DNA of 5,458 nt. Source: Propionibacteriaceae bacterium. GTDB lineage: Bacteria > Actinomycetota > Actinomycetes > Propionibacteriales > Propionibacteriaceae. Positions within the stretch are counted from its first letter, which is position 1; each line of letters opens with the position of its first letter. The position numbers and the translations under genes were made by a program. Under the pieces are notes generated by a model, which saw nothing but the letters and a program-made list of their open reading frames with translations, was not told the origin of the DNA and searched no databases. Shown piece by piece: positions 1-5,125 of this stretch. The stretch spans positions 1 through 5,458 of the forward strand of contig JAITSW010000081.1 in the NCBI GenBank assembly GCA_031287505.1. The letters are read 5' to 3'.

Positions 1-321
1 AGCACCTTATCCGGCGGCAATCAGCAAAAGGCCGTGTTGGCGAAGTGGCTTTTCCCCAACCCCGATGTTTTGATTTTGGACGAGCCCACCCGCGGCATTG
101 ACGTCGGTGCCAAGTTTGAGATTTACCGCTTGATCCACCAGCTTGCCGACGATGGCAAGGCCGTCCTGCTTATCTCTTCCGAGTTGCCCGAGCTGCTGGG
201 CATGTCAGACCGCATTTACACCATCTGCGAAGGTGCGGTCACCGGAGAAGTACCAGCCCATAGTGCCACCCAGGAACAGCTCATGCGTCTGATGACCACC
301 ACTTCCAACACCCCCCGCTAA
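1..321 (+). CDS. mmsA: Sugar ABC transporter ATP-binding protein, CUT2 family (C-terminal part; 5' end outside window)
   Basis: The reading frame is open from the first base and ends at TAA 319-321, giving the last 106 residues of a subunit that is normally about 500 residues. The visible part is the end of the second nucleotide-binding domain. It has the ABC signature LSGGNQQK (residues 3-10), Walker [13 protein letters not shown] (about 27-38), and a D-loop. The usual H-loop histidine is replaced by serine in LISSELPEL, which is normal for the second half of ribose/xylose-type (CUT2) double ATPases. The protein hydrolyses ATP on the cytoplasmic face to drive monosaccharide import. It lies 21 bases upstream of the permease gene, so the two are almost certainly co-transcribed. 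The symbol mmsA (also called gguA) rests on the neighbouring XylH/GguB-like permease and ChvE-like binding protein; xylG is an alternative name. Confidence 0.93.
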   Translation, partial: STLSGGNQQKAVLAKWLFPNPDVLILDEPTRGIDVGAKFEIYRLIHQLADDGKAVLLISSELPELLGMSDRIYTICEGAVTGEVPAHSATQEQLMRLMTTTSNTPR

Positions 322-342
322 CGCGCAGACAAGGACAAACAC

Positions 343-1617
343 ATGAAAAGCATCAAAGAAATATTCGGCGGCGATCTGCGCCAGTACACCATGGTCATCG
401 TCCTGATCGCGCTAATAGTCGGCTTCCACATTGCCTCTGGCGGACGCATGCTCACCCCGTCCAACTTCCAAAACCTGCTCTCGGGCAACGCCTATGTGCT
501 GATTCTGGCAATCGGCATGATGATGGTCATAGTAATTGGGCACATCGACCTGTCTGTTGGCTCGGTAGCGGGTTTTTGCGGGATGGTCGTGGCGATCTGC
601 GCCCGAGACTTGGGTCTGCCCTGGTGGGGGGCGGCGCTAGTCGGGCTACTCCTCGGGGTGGCTGTGGGCGCATGGCATGGTTTCTGGCTGGCAAAAGTCG
701 GCATCCCCGGATTTATCACCACTTTGGCGGGCATGATGATTTTCCGCGGCGGCGTCATCTGGATCTCAAACTCCATTTCGATCCCGGCTCCTGACGAGCT
801 CCGCTTCTTCGGCTCCGGATCCCTGCCGGAGTGGGGGCCGGATACCGGCCTGAACAACTCCACTTTGCTCTTGGGAATCATCGCCATCGCAGCTGTGGCC
901 TGGCTGCAGCTAAACGGATGGAACAAGGCGAAGCGCACCGGCTCCCAAACCCCGCTGTGGACGGTCATCACCCGCGTTGTCTTGCTCTGCGCCGTGATCG
1001 GCTATGCCGCTTATCTTTATGGTTCTGGTTTGGTTGGGACTTCGTTCCCCGTCCCGGGGTTGATCTTGGTAGTCCTGGTTATCGTCTACCACATAGTCAC
1101 CGAACGCACGGCATACGGGCGCCACATCTACGCAGTCGGCGGCAATAAGGCTGCCGCCGCCCTTTCGGGGGTGAATGTTCCAAAGACCTACTTCCTCACC
1201 ATGGTGAATATGTCCTTCTTAGCCGCGCTTGCCGGCGTCATGTTCGTGGGGCGCGCCACCTCCGCCGGCCCATCCGATGGCGTCAACTGGGAACTCGACG
1301 CCATCGCGGCCGTATTCATCGGGGGCGCGGCGGTCTCAGGCGGAATCGGAACGGTCGTCGCCACCATGGTTGGAGGCCTGGTCATGGCCGTCCTCAACTC
1401 TGGGCTCATGCTCTTAGGCGTGGGATCTGACAAGACGCAGGTGATCAAGGGCTTGGTCTTGCTAGCCGCTGTCGCGTTCGACGTTTACAACAAGCGCCAA
1501 GGCAAGAAGTCAATCATCGGCCACCTATTCGGCAATCGCGAATCAGGTAAACCAGAATCTCCGGATGCTGCCTCCAGCTCGGCAGTGCCCGGTGCAAAAG
1601 AACTTCCCACCCAATAA
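343..1617 (+). CDS. mmsB: Multiple monosaccharide ABC transporter permease (XylH/GguB type)
   Basis: A 424-residue, very hydrophobic protein with an ATG start preceded by AAGGA at 331-335, seven bases upstream. It forms the membrane channel of a CUT2 sugar importer. Family hallmarks are GHIDLSVGS at residues 66-74 in the early membrane core, KVGIPGFITTLAG at about 118-130, the cytoplasmic coupling loop AYGRHIYAVGGN at 257-268, and the glycine-rich stretch AVFIGGAAVSGGIGT at about 323-337. Ribose-type permeases are about 330 residues. The extra length here lies in the middle section (about 150-250), as in XylH/GguB permeases of about 390-420 residues, which is why I prefer the multiple-monosaccharide class. 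The C-terminal 40 residues are a polar, Ser/Pro-rich cytoplasmic tail with no recognised motif. The substrate (glucose, galactose, xylose or arabinose) cannot be read from the permease alone. Confidence 0.93.
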   Translation: MKSIKEIFGGDLRQYTMVIVLIALIVGFHIASGGRMLTPSNFQNLLSGNAYVLILAIGMMMVIVIGHIDLSVGSVAGFCGMVVAICARDLGLPWWGAALVGLLLGVAVGAWHGFWLAKVGIPGFITTLAGMMIFRGGVIWISNSISIPAPDELRFFGSGSLPEWGPDTGLNNSTLLLGIIAIAAVAWLQLNGWNKAKRTGSQTPLWTVITRVVLLCAVIGYAAYLYGSGLVGTSFPVPGLILVVLVIVYHIVTERTAYGRHIYAVGGNKAAAALSGVNVPKTYFLTMVNMSFLAALAGVMFVGRATSAGPSDGVNWELDAIAAVFIGGAAVSGGIGTVVATMVGGLVMAVLNSGLMLLGVGSDKTQVIKGLVLLAAVAFDVYNKRQGKKSIIGHLFGNRESGKPESPDAASSSAVPGAKELPTQ

Positions 1618-1628
1618 GAAATCCTCCC

Positions 1629-1670
1629 CAGCCTTACCGGCTGTGGCGAAAACCCGGACGAAATCCGTCC
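1629..1670 (+). promoter_or_regulatory. Two small stem-loops between permease and binding-protein genes
   Basis: The 87-base gap holds two short inverted repeats. CAGCC 1629-1633 pairs with GGCTG 1639-1643, with a 5-base loop. GGACG 1656-1660 pairs with CGTCC 1666-1670, also with a 5-base loop, and is followed by six A. Neither stem is strong and no U-tract follows, so they are poor terminators. They could be mRNA processing or stability elements that raise binding-protein output over the membrane subunits, which is known for other sugar-transporter operons; here it is inference. I see no clear -35/-10 pair in the gap. Confidence 0.35.
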
Positions 1671-1704
1671 AAAAAACAAACCGGTCAAACGGAAAGGAAC
1701 AACA

Positions 1705-2814
1705 GTGAAGTTGACAAAGAAAGCTGTGGTGATTGCCGCAGCTATAAGCCTAGGATTAAGCCTTGCCGCCTGCTCAGGCACCCGCGGCGAAACTCCGCCA
1801 CAGTCTGCGTCGAATGAAGCCACAGCCGCTACCGGCGGCTTCGAGGCTGGCTCGACCATTGGCGTCTCCCTACCGTGGTTGGGCACCCAAAACTGGAAAG
1901 AGGCCGAAACTCAGTTTGCCACCGCACTCACCGAAGCCGGCTACAAGCCCATCGTCCAGGCCGCCGACAACAAGGTCCCACAACAGCAGTCGCAGATTGA
2001 GGCAATGATCGAATCGGGTGCCAAGGTTTTGGTTGTCGCCCCAATTGACGGCAAACAGTTGGGCACCGTCCTCGAAAAGGCTAAGGACGCCGGCATCAAA
2101 ATCATCGGCTACGACCGCCTGCTCGAAAACACCACCGCCGTAGACGCGGTTACGCAATACGGCTCTATTGAAACTGGACGCGTCCAGGGAGAGGCCCTTC
2201 TCGCCGGCTTGGCAGAACGCAAGGGTGCCGGCCCCTACAACATCGAGCTCTTCGGCGGCGGCCCAGCCGACCCCAACGCCCCCAACTTCTTCACCGGCGC
2301 CATGGAGGTCTTGCAGCCCAAGATTGACGACGGCACCCTCGTTGTCGTTTCCGGGCAGGTCGAATTCACCCAAGTAGCCACGGCAGAGTGGGACAACGCC
2401 ACCGCCCAAAAGCGCATGGAATCCCTACTCGCCGGCAACTATCAGGATAAGAAGATCGACGGCGTCCTAACCCCGAACGATGGCATCGCCCGCGCGATCT
2501 TGACCGCTTGCGAAGACGCCGGCCAAGACATCCCCGTAGTAGACGGACTGGATGCCGAAGATGAGTCTGTCGTTTCCATTTGGGAAGGCAAGCAGTACGC
2601 CACGGTGGCCAAGCCAACGCCCGAGCTGATTGCCCAAACCATGGTGCTCATCCAGGCCCTGCAGTCTGGCGCAGAACTACCTCCGCCAACCAGCACCGCC
2701 AACAACGGAAAGATCGACGTTCCGCTCTATGAGCTAACGCCGGTTGTGATCACCAAGGCAAACGCCAAGCAGGCTTTCGCCGACGACCCCGCAAAGTTGG
2801 AGTTGCTCAAGTAG
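1705..2814 (+). CDS. chvE: Multiple monosaccharide-binding lipoprotein (ChvE-like)
   Basis: A 369-residue solute-binding protein. The GTG start at 1705 is chosen because AAAGGA (1693-1698) sits six bases upstream and because the frame then opens with a clean lipoprotein signal: KLTKK, a hydrophobic stretch, and the lipobox LAAC with the lipidated Cys at residue 23. The mature protein would be anchored outside the membrane. The fold is type-1 periplasmic binding protein (Periplasmic_binding_4). Segments typical of ChvE are the QAADN and QQQSQIEAMI region (about 86-100), VLVVAPIDGKQL (about 109-120), IIGYDRLL (about 133-140), YNIELFGGGPADPNAPNFF (about 178-196), and LTPNDGIARAI (about 255-265). 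ChvE proteins bind several aldose sugars, so the import of glucose/galactose or pentoses is expected. The gene comes last in this operon, whereas chvE-gguA-gguB has the binding protein first. It ends 10 bases before a strong stem-loop. Confidence 0.93.
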   Translation: MKLTKKAVVIAAAISLGLSLAACSGTRGETPPQSASNEATAATGGFEAGSTIGVSLPWLGTQNWKEAETQFATALTEAGYKPIVQAADNKVPQQQSQIEAMIESGAKVLVVAPIDGKQLGTVLEKAKDAGIKIIGYDRLLENTTAVDAVTQYGSIETGRVQGEALLAGLAERKGAGPYNIELFGGGPADPNAPNFFTGAMEVLQPKIDDGTLVVVSGQVEFTQVATAEWDNATAQKRMESLLAGNYQDKKIDGVLTPNDGIARAILTACEDAGQDIPVVDGLDAEDESVVSIWEGKQYATVAKPTPELIAQTMVLIQALQSGAELPPPTSTANNGKIDVPLYELTPVVITKANAKQAFADDPAKLELLK

Positions 2815-2824
2815 CCAAGACCGT

Positions 2825-2876
2825 CCAGCCCGCCCGCTCCCTTTTTCACACCTGGCTGCGGGCGGGCTGGGTGTTT
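2825..2876 (+). terminator. Stem-loop terminator of the sugar transporter operon
   Basis: A perfect 13-bp inverted repeat pairs 2825-2837 (CCAGCCCGCCCGC) with 2858-2870, leaving a 20-base loop, and begins 10 bases after the chvE stop codon. The following bases are GTGTTT, a weak U-tract, as is common in high-GC Gram-positives. Because the stem is symmetric it could also stop transcription from the minus strand; there it would be followed by GACGG, so that is less likely. Confidence 0.8.
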
Positions 2877-2904
2877 AACGTGGCTTCCACACCGGGGCCT
2901 GGTT

Positions 2905-3118
2905 TTAGTGCCTCGTGAGGTCGGGGATCTTGGTGAGGATGCTGGCGGTGTCGTCGTCGATGCGGGGTTGGGCGGTGACCTGCTGGCCGGCGGAGGGTGA
3001 TCGTCACGGTTTGCAAGGGCAGCAGGAGATGGACGGGCTTCTTGATCGTGATCCCGGTCCGATGCTGCAGGTAGCGAGCCACGGCGAACGCCCCAAGGCT
3101 GCTCGGGCTCCAAAGGCC
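2905..3118 (-). pseudogene. Transposase C-terminal remnant, frameshifted
   Basis: Read on the minus strand, the frame opens after a stop at 3121-3119 and gives a segment with FAVARYLQHRTGITIKK and PLQTVTITL. Past about 2993 this frame turns into low-complexity His/Arg/Pro sequence. A neighbouring frame, entered by skipping one base at about 2992, continues sensibly as AGQQVTAQPRIDDDTASIL and then KIPDLTRH, ending at TAA 2907-2905. The two halves together resemble the C-terminal tail of actinobacterial DDE transposases. The IS1634-like/IS4 group is my best guess from the ARYLQ-RTG-ITIKK pattern, but the family is not secure. No DDE residues remain, and terminal inverted repeats were not found. 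About 65-70 of several hundred expected residues survive, so it is inactive. Confidence 0.55.
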
Positions 3119-3200
3119 TTATCCCAATGGGGTTGAGTCAGATCCTACGAACCCGGCCGTGTGGGGCGTCCCGATGGTCTTATCTTCCTGGGGACGAGCC

Positions 3201-3235
3201 AGATACTACTTGTCCTCGCCCAGCGTGACGGCATC
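3201..3235. repeat. Imperfect direct repeat, copy 1 (displaced 3' end of the VTT gene)
   Basis: Thirty-two of 35 bases match 3274-3308. On the minus strand this copy encodes DAVTLGEDK followed by TAG, nearly the same as the last nine residues and stop of the adjacent membrane protein (DAVTPGEDK). Upstream of this copy the same frame meets a stop (TGA, 3265-3263), so no gene runs into it. It looks like the tail of a second, mostly lost copy of that gene, or a local duplication. Confidence 0.75.
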
Positions 3236-3273
3236 CCGTTTACGGCCTGTCCACCTATTCGGTCAATTTTGGC

Positions 3274-3308
3274 AGATCCTACTTGTCTTCGCCCGGCGTG
3301 ACGGCATC
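3274..3308. repeat. Imperfect direct repeat, copy 2 (3' end of the VTT gene)
   Basis: This is the genuine 3' end of the membrane-protein gene. It covers the last nine codons, the stop TAG (minus strand, 3281-3279) and five bases beyond. It matches 3201-3235 except for three substitutions. The two copies are 73 bases apart, start to start. Confidence 0.75.
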
Positions 3309-4160
3309 TGCCAACTCGGGTGCTTGCGTGGATTCGGGTGCCGTTTCGTCTGCGAAAGGTTCCTTCCTGACGTTCCAGAAGGCAAAAAAGACGATACCGA
3401 CGATGATGGCGATGGAGACATACCACATGTATTTTGCGTACTGCTCCATGAAGTCCACAGCCGGCTTGCCTATGGCAAAGCCGATAGCCATGTAGATCGA
3501 AGCCATGATGAACGAACATATGATGTCAACGCCCAAGAATTTCTTTATCGACGTTCCAGCTTCGCCTAGGACAACGTAGATCAACCCCACCGGCAGCGGG
3601 ATGGGCAGATAAGTCAATGCGATGGCGGCGACTTCGTATTTGCGGGCAATTCTCTCAAATCTGGCATTTCGCTTACGAGCCCGTTCCGTCTTGCCCAAGA
3701 GGGTGTTGATGTATGTGCGTCCCCAACGATGGCCGGCCCACCAGTAGATCCAGTCGAATTTCATCGCAAGAATGCTGCCTAGAAAGAGAACGAGCGGCCA
3801 CCAAAGATCGCCTACGGCCGCCTGCGCGCCAGTCATGATCAAACCGGTGCGATAGCCCAAAGAGCCCAAGAATTGAGGTGCGGCGGCCAAGATAACCGGC
3901 TGAAACGACATCATGGCCATCGAGACGGCGAAGGCTCCGAGAATCCAGCAAATACAAGCGTAATCTGCGCGAACCGGCTTGCCAGTCCACGGCATAGCGG
4001 GGTCGTCCCACCATTCCCGTTCGACTTCGGCACCCTCGCTGTCTCCTCCCGCAACTACCCCGTCGCTATCGGCTCCAAGACGGGTCGATTTCGGCGCATC
4101 GTCAGGCGGTATCTCCAGCAAGAACGGCCCGTCCCCCTGGTACAGATCGTTTTGGCTCAT
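3279..4160 (-). CDS. VTT (SNARE-associated/DedA-like) domain membrane protein
   Basis: A 293-residue protein with ATG at 4160. A purine-rich GGTAGG lies about 10 bases upstream on the minus strand, so the start is reasonable but not strong. Residues 1-60 are acidic and polar, with no signal peptide. The rest has about five hydrophobic segments (about 68-90, 117-138, 175-198, 208-231, 245-263) and ends in an acidic, Pro/Glu-rich tail. The VTT signature is seen in the DWIYWWAGHRWGR segment (about 136-148), which resembles the DedA Asp/Tyr/Gly/Arg loop. It is also seen in the re-entrant-like LTYLPIPLPVGLIYVVLGEAG (about 182-202) followed by a Lys-containing loop and a Gly-rich helix. Members of this superfamily act on lipids, for example as flippases for polyprenyl phosphate or phospholipid. 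The classical DedA F-GR-P-R motif is replaced here, so substrate and exact role are unknown. It stands alone between unrelated remnants. Confidence 0.75.
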   Translation of the reverse strand: MSQNDLYQGDGPFLLEIPPDDAPKSTRLGADSDGVVAGGDSEGAEVEREWWDDPAMPWTGKPVRADYACICWILGAFAVSMAMMSFQPVILAAAPQFLGSLGYRTGLIMTGAQAAVGDLWWPLVLFLGSILAMKFDWIYWWAGHRWGRTYINTLLGKTERARKRNARFERIARKYEVAAIALTYLPIPLPVGLIYVVLGEAGTSIKKFLGVDIICSFIMASIYMAIGFAIGKPAVDFMEQYAKYMWYVSIAIIVGIVFFAFWNVRKEPFADETAPESTQAPELADAVTPGEDK

Positions 4161-4183
4161 TGGGCAAGCCTACCGGAGAGCTC

Positions 4184-4214
4184 AATATTCGATTTCTTCC
4201 CATGAAAAGTTCAA
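4184..4214 (-). promoter_or_regulatory. Weak candidate promoter for the VTT gene
   Basis: On the minus strand TTGAAC (4214-4209) is followed after 18 bases by GAATAT (4190-4185), about 25 bases before the ATG. The -35 half is good but the -10 half matches only three of six consensus bases. A second TTGACG at 4252-4247 lacks a well-spaced -10. This is a guess from spacing only. Confidence 0.2.
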
Positions 4215-4267
4215 ACGCGTTGGGCATGGTACGGTCGGGACTGCCCCGTCAAAACGATCTCAACCAT

Positions 4268-4780
4268 CTATTCGCTTCGGGAGATAAATATTGCGCGATT
4301 TAGAATATCGCGGCGTAGCGCATCGGTGTTACCCTGTGACAGATGTGCCACATAGCTACTGACACGCTGATGGACTTCCGATAAAGTCATCTCACCATTG
4401 GCATATCGAAGACCTATTGTTGCCATGCACCTGCGCATCCGAACCTTAGTATCGGCATTTACTTTGCGAACTACCTTGCCGCTGTCAGTCAAATAAAGGT
4501 GGAATCCTAGGTATTTCACACCCTGGCTGACCGGGGAAATCTGCGTTTTGGCATTAAACTCCAACCTTAGAACTGTGTCTGCAAACTGAGAAATTCGCTT
4601 CAAACATTCTCTGAGGTATTCTTTGCTGGAATGAATGATCACGCCGTCATCCATGTAGCGTGAATAGTGTTTCACTCTCAATTCTTCCTTGATGAGACGG
4701 TCTAATCCGTCTAAGTAATACAAAGCAAACCATTGGCTCGCCTGATTCCCAAGTGCCAGACCTTTTCCAGGTTGCGACAT
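4268..4780 (-). pseudogene. DGR reverse transcriptase, C-terminal remnant
   Basis: An open frame of 170-172 residues ends at TAG 4270-4268. It starts inside the RT palm. GKGLALGNQASQWF matches RT motif 4 with the GNxxSQ form that marks DGR enzymes. RYMDD (YMDD encoded at 4657-4646) holds the second and third catalytic aspartates. KTQISPVSQGVKYLGFHLYL covers the motif 6-7 region, followed by a basic thumb-like C-terminus (VRKVNADTKVRMRR, later SEVHQRVSSYVAHL). Intact DGR RTs are roughly 350-420 residues. Motifs 1-3, including the first catalytic Asp, are missing. Possible starts (TTG 4786, ATG 4780) lie in retained avd sequence or at the join and have no ribosome-binding site typical of a true start, so I treat it as a pseudogene. 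Base composition looks more A/T-rich than in the sugar operon, fitting acquisition by transfer. Confidence 0.85.
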
Positions 4781-5039
4781 AGGCAAGTAACTTCGTTTTT
4801 GTCAACGCCTGATGTTGAAGCGCCAACCGCCGAGAGGTGGCACCAGCGACGGCATCTTTCCCGATAAACACCTCATTGGCTAGGAAGATGTCTTCCACAA
4901 TGTCCAAGGCCAAATTTTGCATCCGAGACACAAAGGTGAATCGAAATCGTTTCGGCGACCTGTTGGTCGCATCCATGACGTAGCGGGCAAGTTCTTTGGC
5001 TCTGGTCACCACAACTAGTTCATCAGGCACAAACAACAC
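4773..5039 (-). pseudogene. avd: avd-type DGR accessory protein (four-helix bundle), 3'-truncated
   Basis: The start is GTG at 5039, with GAAAGGG (5050-5044) four bases upstream on the minus strand. The first 89 residues look like the four-helix-bundle Avd proteins that sit beside DGR reverse transcriptases. They include the helix RAKELARYVMDAT, SPKRFRFTFVSRMQNLAL with DIVEDIFLANEVF (about 28-58), a short linker, then RRLALQHQALTKTKLLAYVA (70-89). Avd is a small basic pentameric protein that binds the RT and template RNA. Full-length relatives are about 110-130 residues, so the last helix (usually containing a GGWI or GAWI segment) is missing. The frame runs on for about 41 residues to a stop at 4647, but that stretch is out-of-frame RT sequence. 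Thus a 130-residue chimeric product could be translated, though Avd function is unlikely. Confidence 0.78.
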
Positions 5040-5050
5040 CCATCCCTTTC

Positions 5051-5083
5051 AAAAATAATTTCCCGACCCCCTGCGGGGGTCGG
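5051..5083 (-). terminator. Hairpin with T-rich tail after the DGR target gene
   Basis: CCGACCCCC 5063-5071 pairs perfectly with GGGGGTCGG 5075-5083 around a 3-base loop. On the minus strand the stem is followed by GAAATTATTTTT, so it works as a plausible Rho-independent terminator 43 bases after the target stop codon. It also lies where DGRs carry a hairpin/cruciform downstream of the variable region, so its role may be retrohoming rather than, or as well as, termination. Confidence 0.6.
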
Positions 5084-5088
5084 ATTAG

Positions 5089-5104
5089 GCGGCGCAAGCG
5101 CCGC
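5089..5104. repeat. Second GC-rich inverted repeat downstream of the variable region
   Basis: GCGGCG 5089-5094 pairs with CGCCGC 5099-5104, giving a 6-bp stem with a 4-base CAAG loop (CTTG on the target-gene strand), or 7 bp with a 2-base loop. It begins 22 bases past the target stop codon. Short GC-rich stems with 4-base loops at this position are known to promote retrohoming in phage DGRs; that role here is inferred from position and shape. Confidence 0.5.
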
Positions 5105-5125
5105 TACAGATTCGCCGATGACGGA

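Larger units (their letters stand above)
2881..3278. other. Gene-free scarred junction (about 400 bases)
   Basis: This stretch between the transporter operon and the membrane-protein gene has no intact gene. The left half is a transposase remnant read on the minus strand. The right half carries a copy of the 3' end of the neighbouring VTT-domain gene and three occurrences of CAGATCCTAC or a one-base variant (3139-3148, 3200-3209, 3273-3282). The remaining bases show no recognisable RNA gene or promoter. The mosaic suggests past insertion of a mobile element followed by deletion. Confidence 0.6.

Noticed and set aside
150..200. Missing H-loop histidine in the ATPase (serine in LISSELPEL)
   Set aside because: The second nucleotide-binding half of CUT2 double ATPases normally carries SSELPE here, so it is not a defect.
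492..971. Long minus-strand open frame inside the permease gene
   Set aside because: It overlaps a well-supported membrane protein, has no family resemblance and has the composition of a reverse-frame shadow.
1870..2409. Long minus-strand open frame (179 codons) inside the binding-protein gene
   Set aside because: It is fully antisense to chvE, Gly/Val-rich in the way reverse frames of GC-rich genes are, and shows no motif.
3139..3308. Short repeats considered as a CRISPR array
   Set aside because: There are only two or three imperfect copies with uneven spacing, no palindromic repeat and no cas genes; the repeat encodes the tail of a neighbouring gene.
3159..3569. Plus-strand open frame of 136 codons over the end of the VTT gene
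   Set aside because: It covers the coding strand of the VTT gene in antisense and has no recognisable domain or ribosome-binding site.
3873..4287. Plus-strand open frames over the VTT gene start
   Set aside because: They are antisense shadows, Ser/Pro/Arg-rich with no conserved pattern.
4268..5039. Group II intron or retron as source of the reverse transcriptase
   Set aside because: There is no maturase or HNH part after the RT and no intron domain V-like hairpin near the end. An Avd-like gene and a lectin-like VR target sit upstream in DGR order, and the motif-4 form GNQASQ fits DGR RTs.
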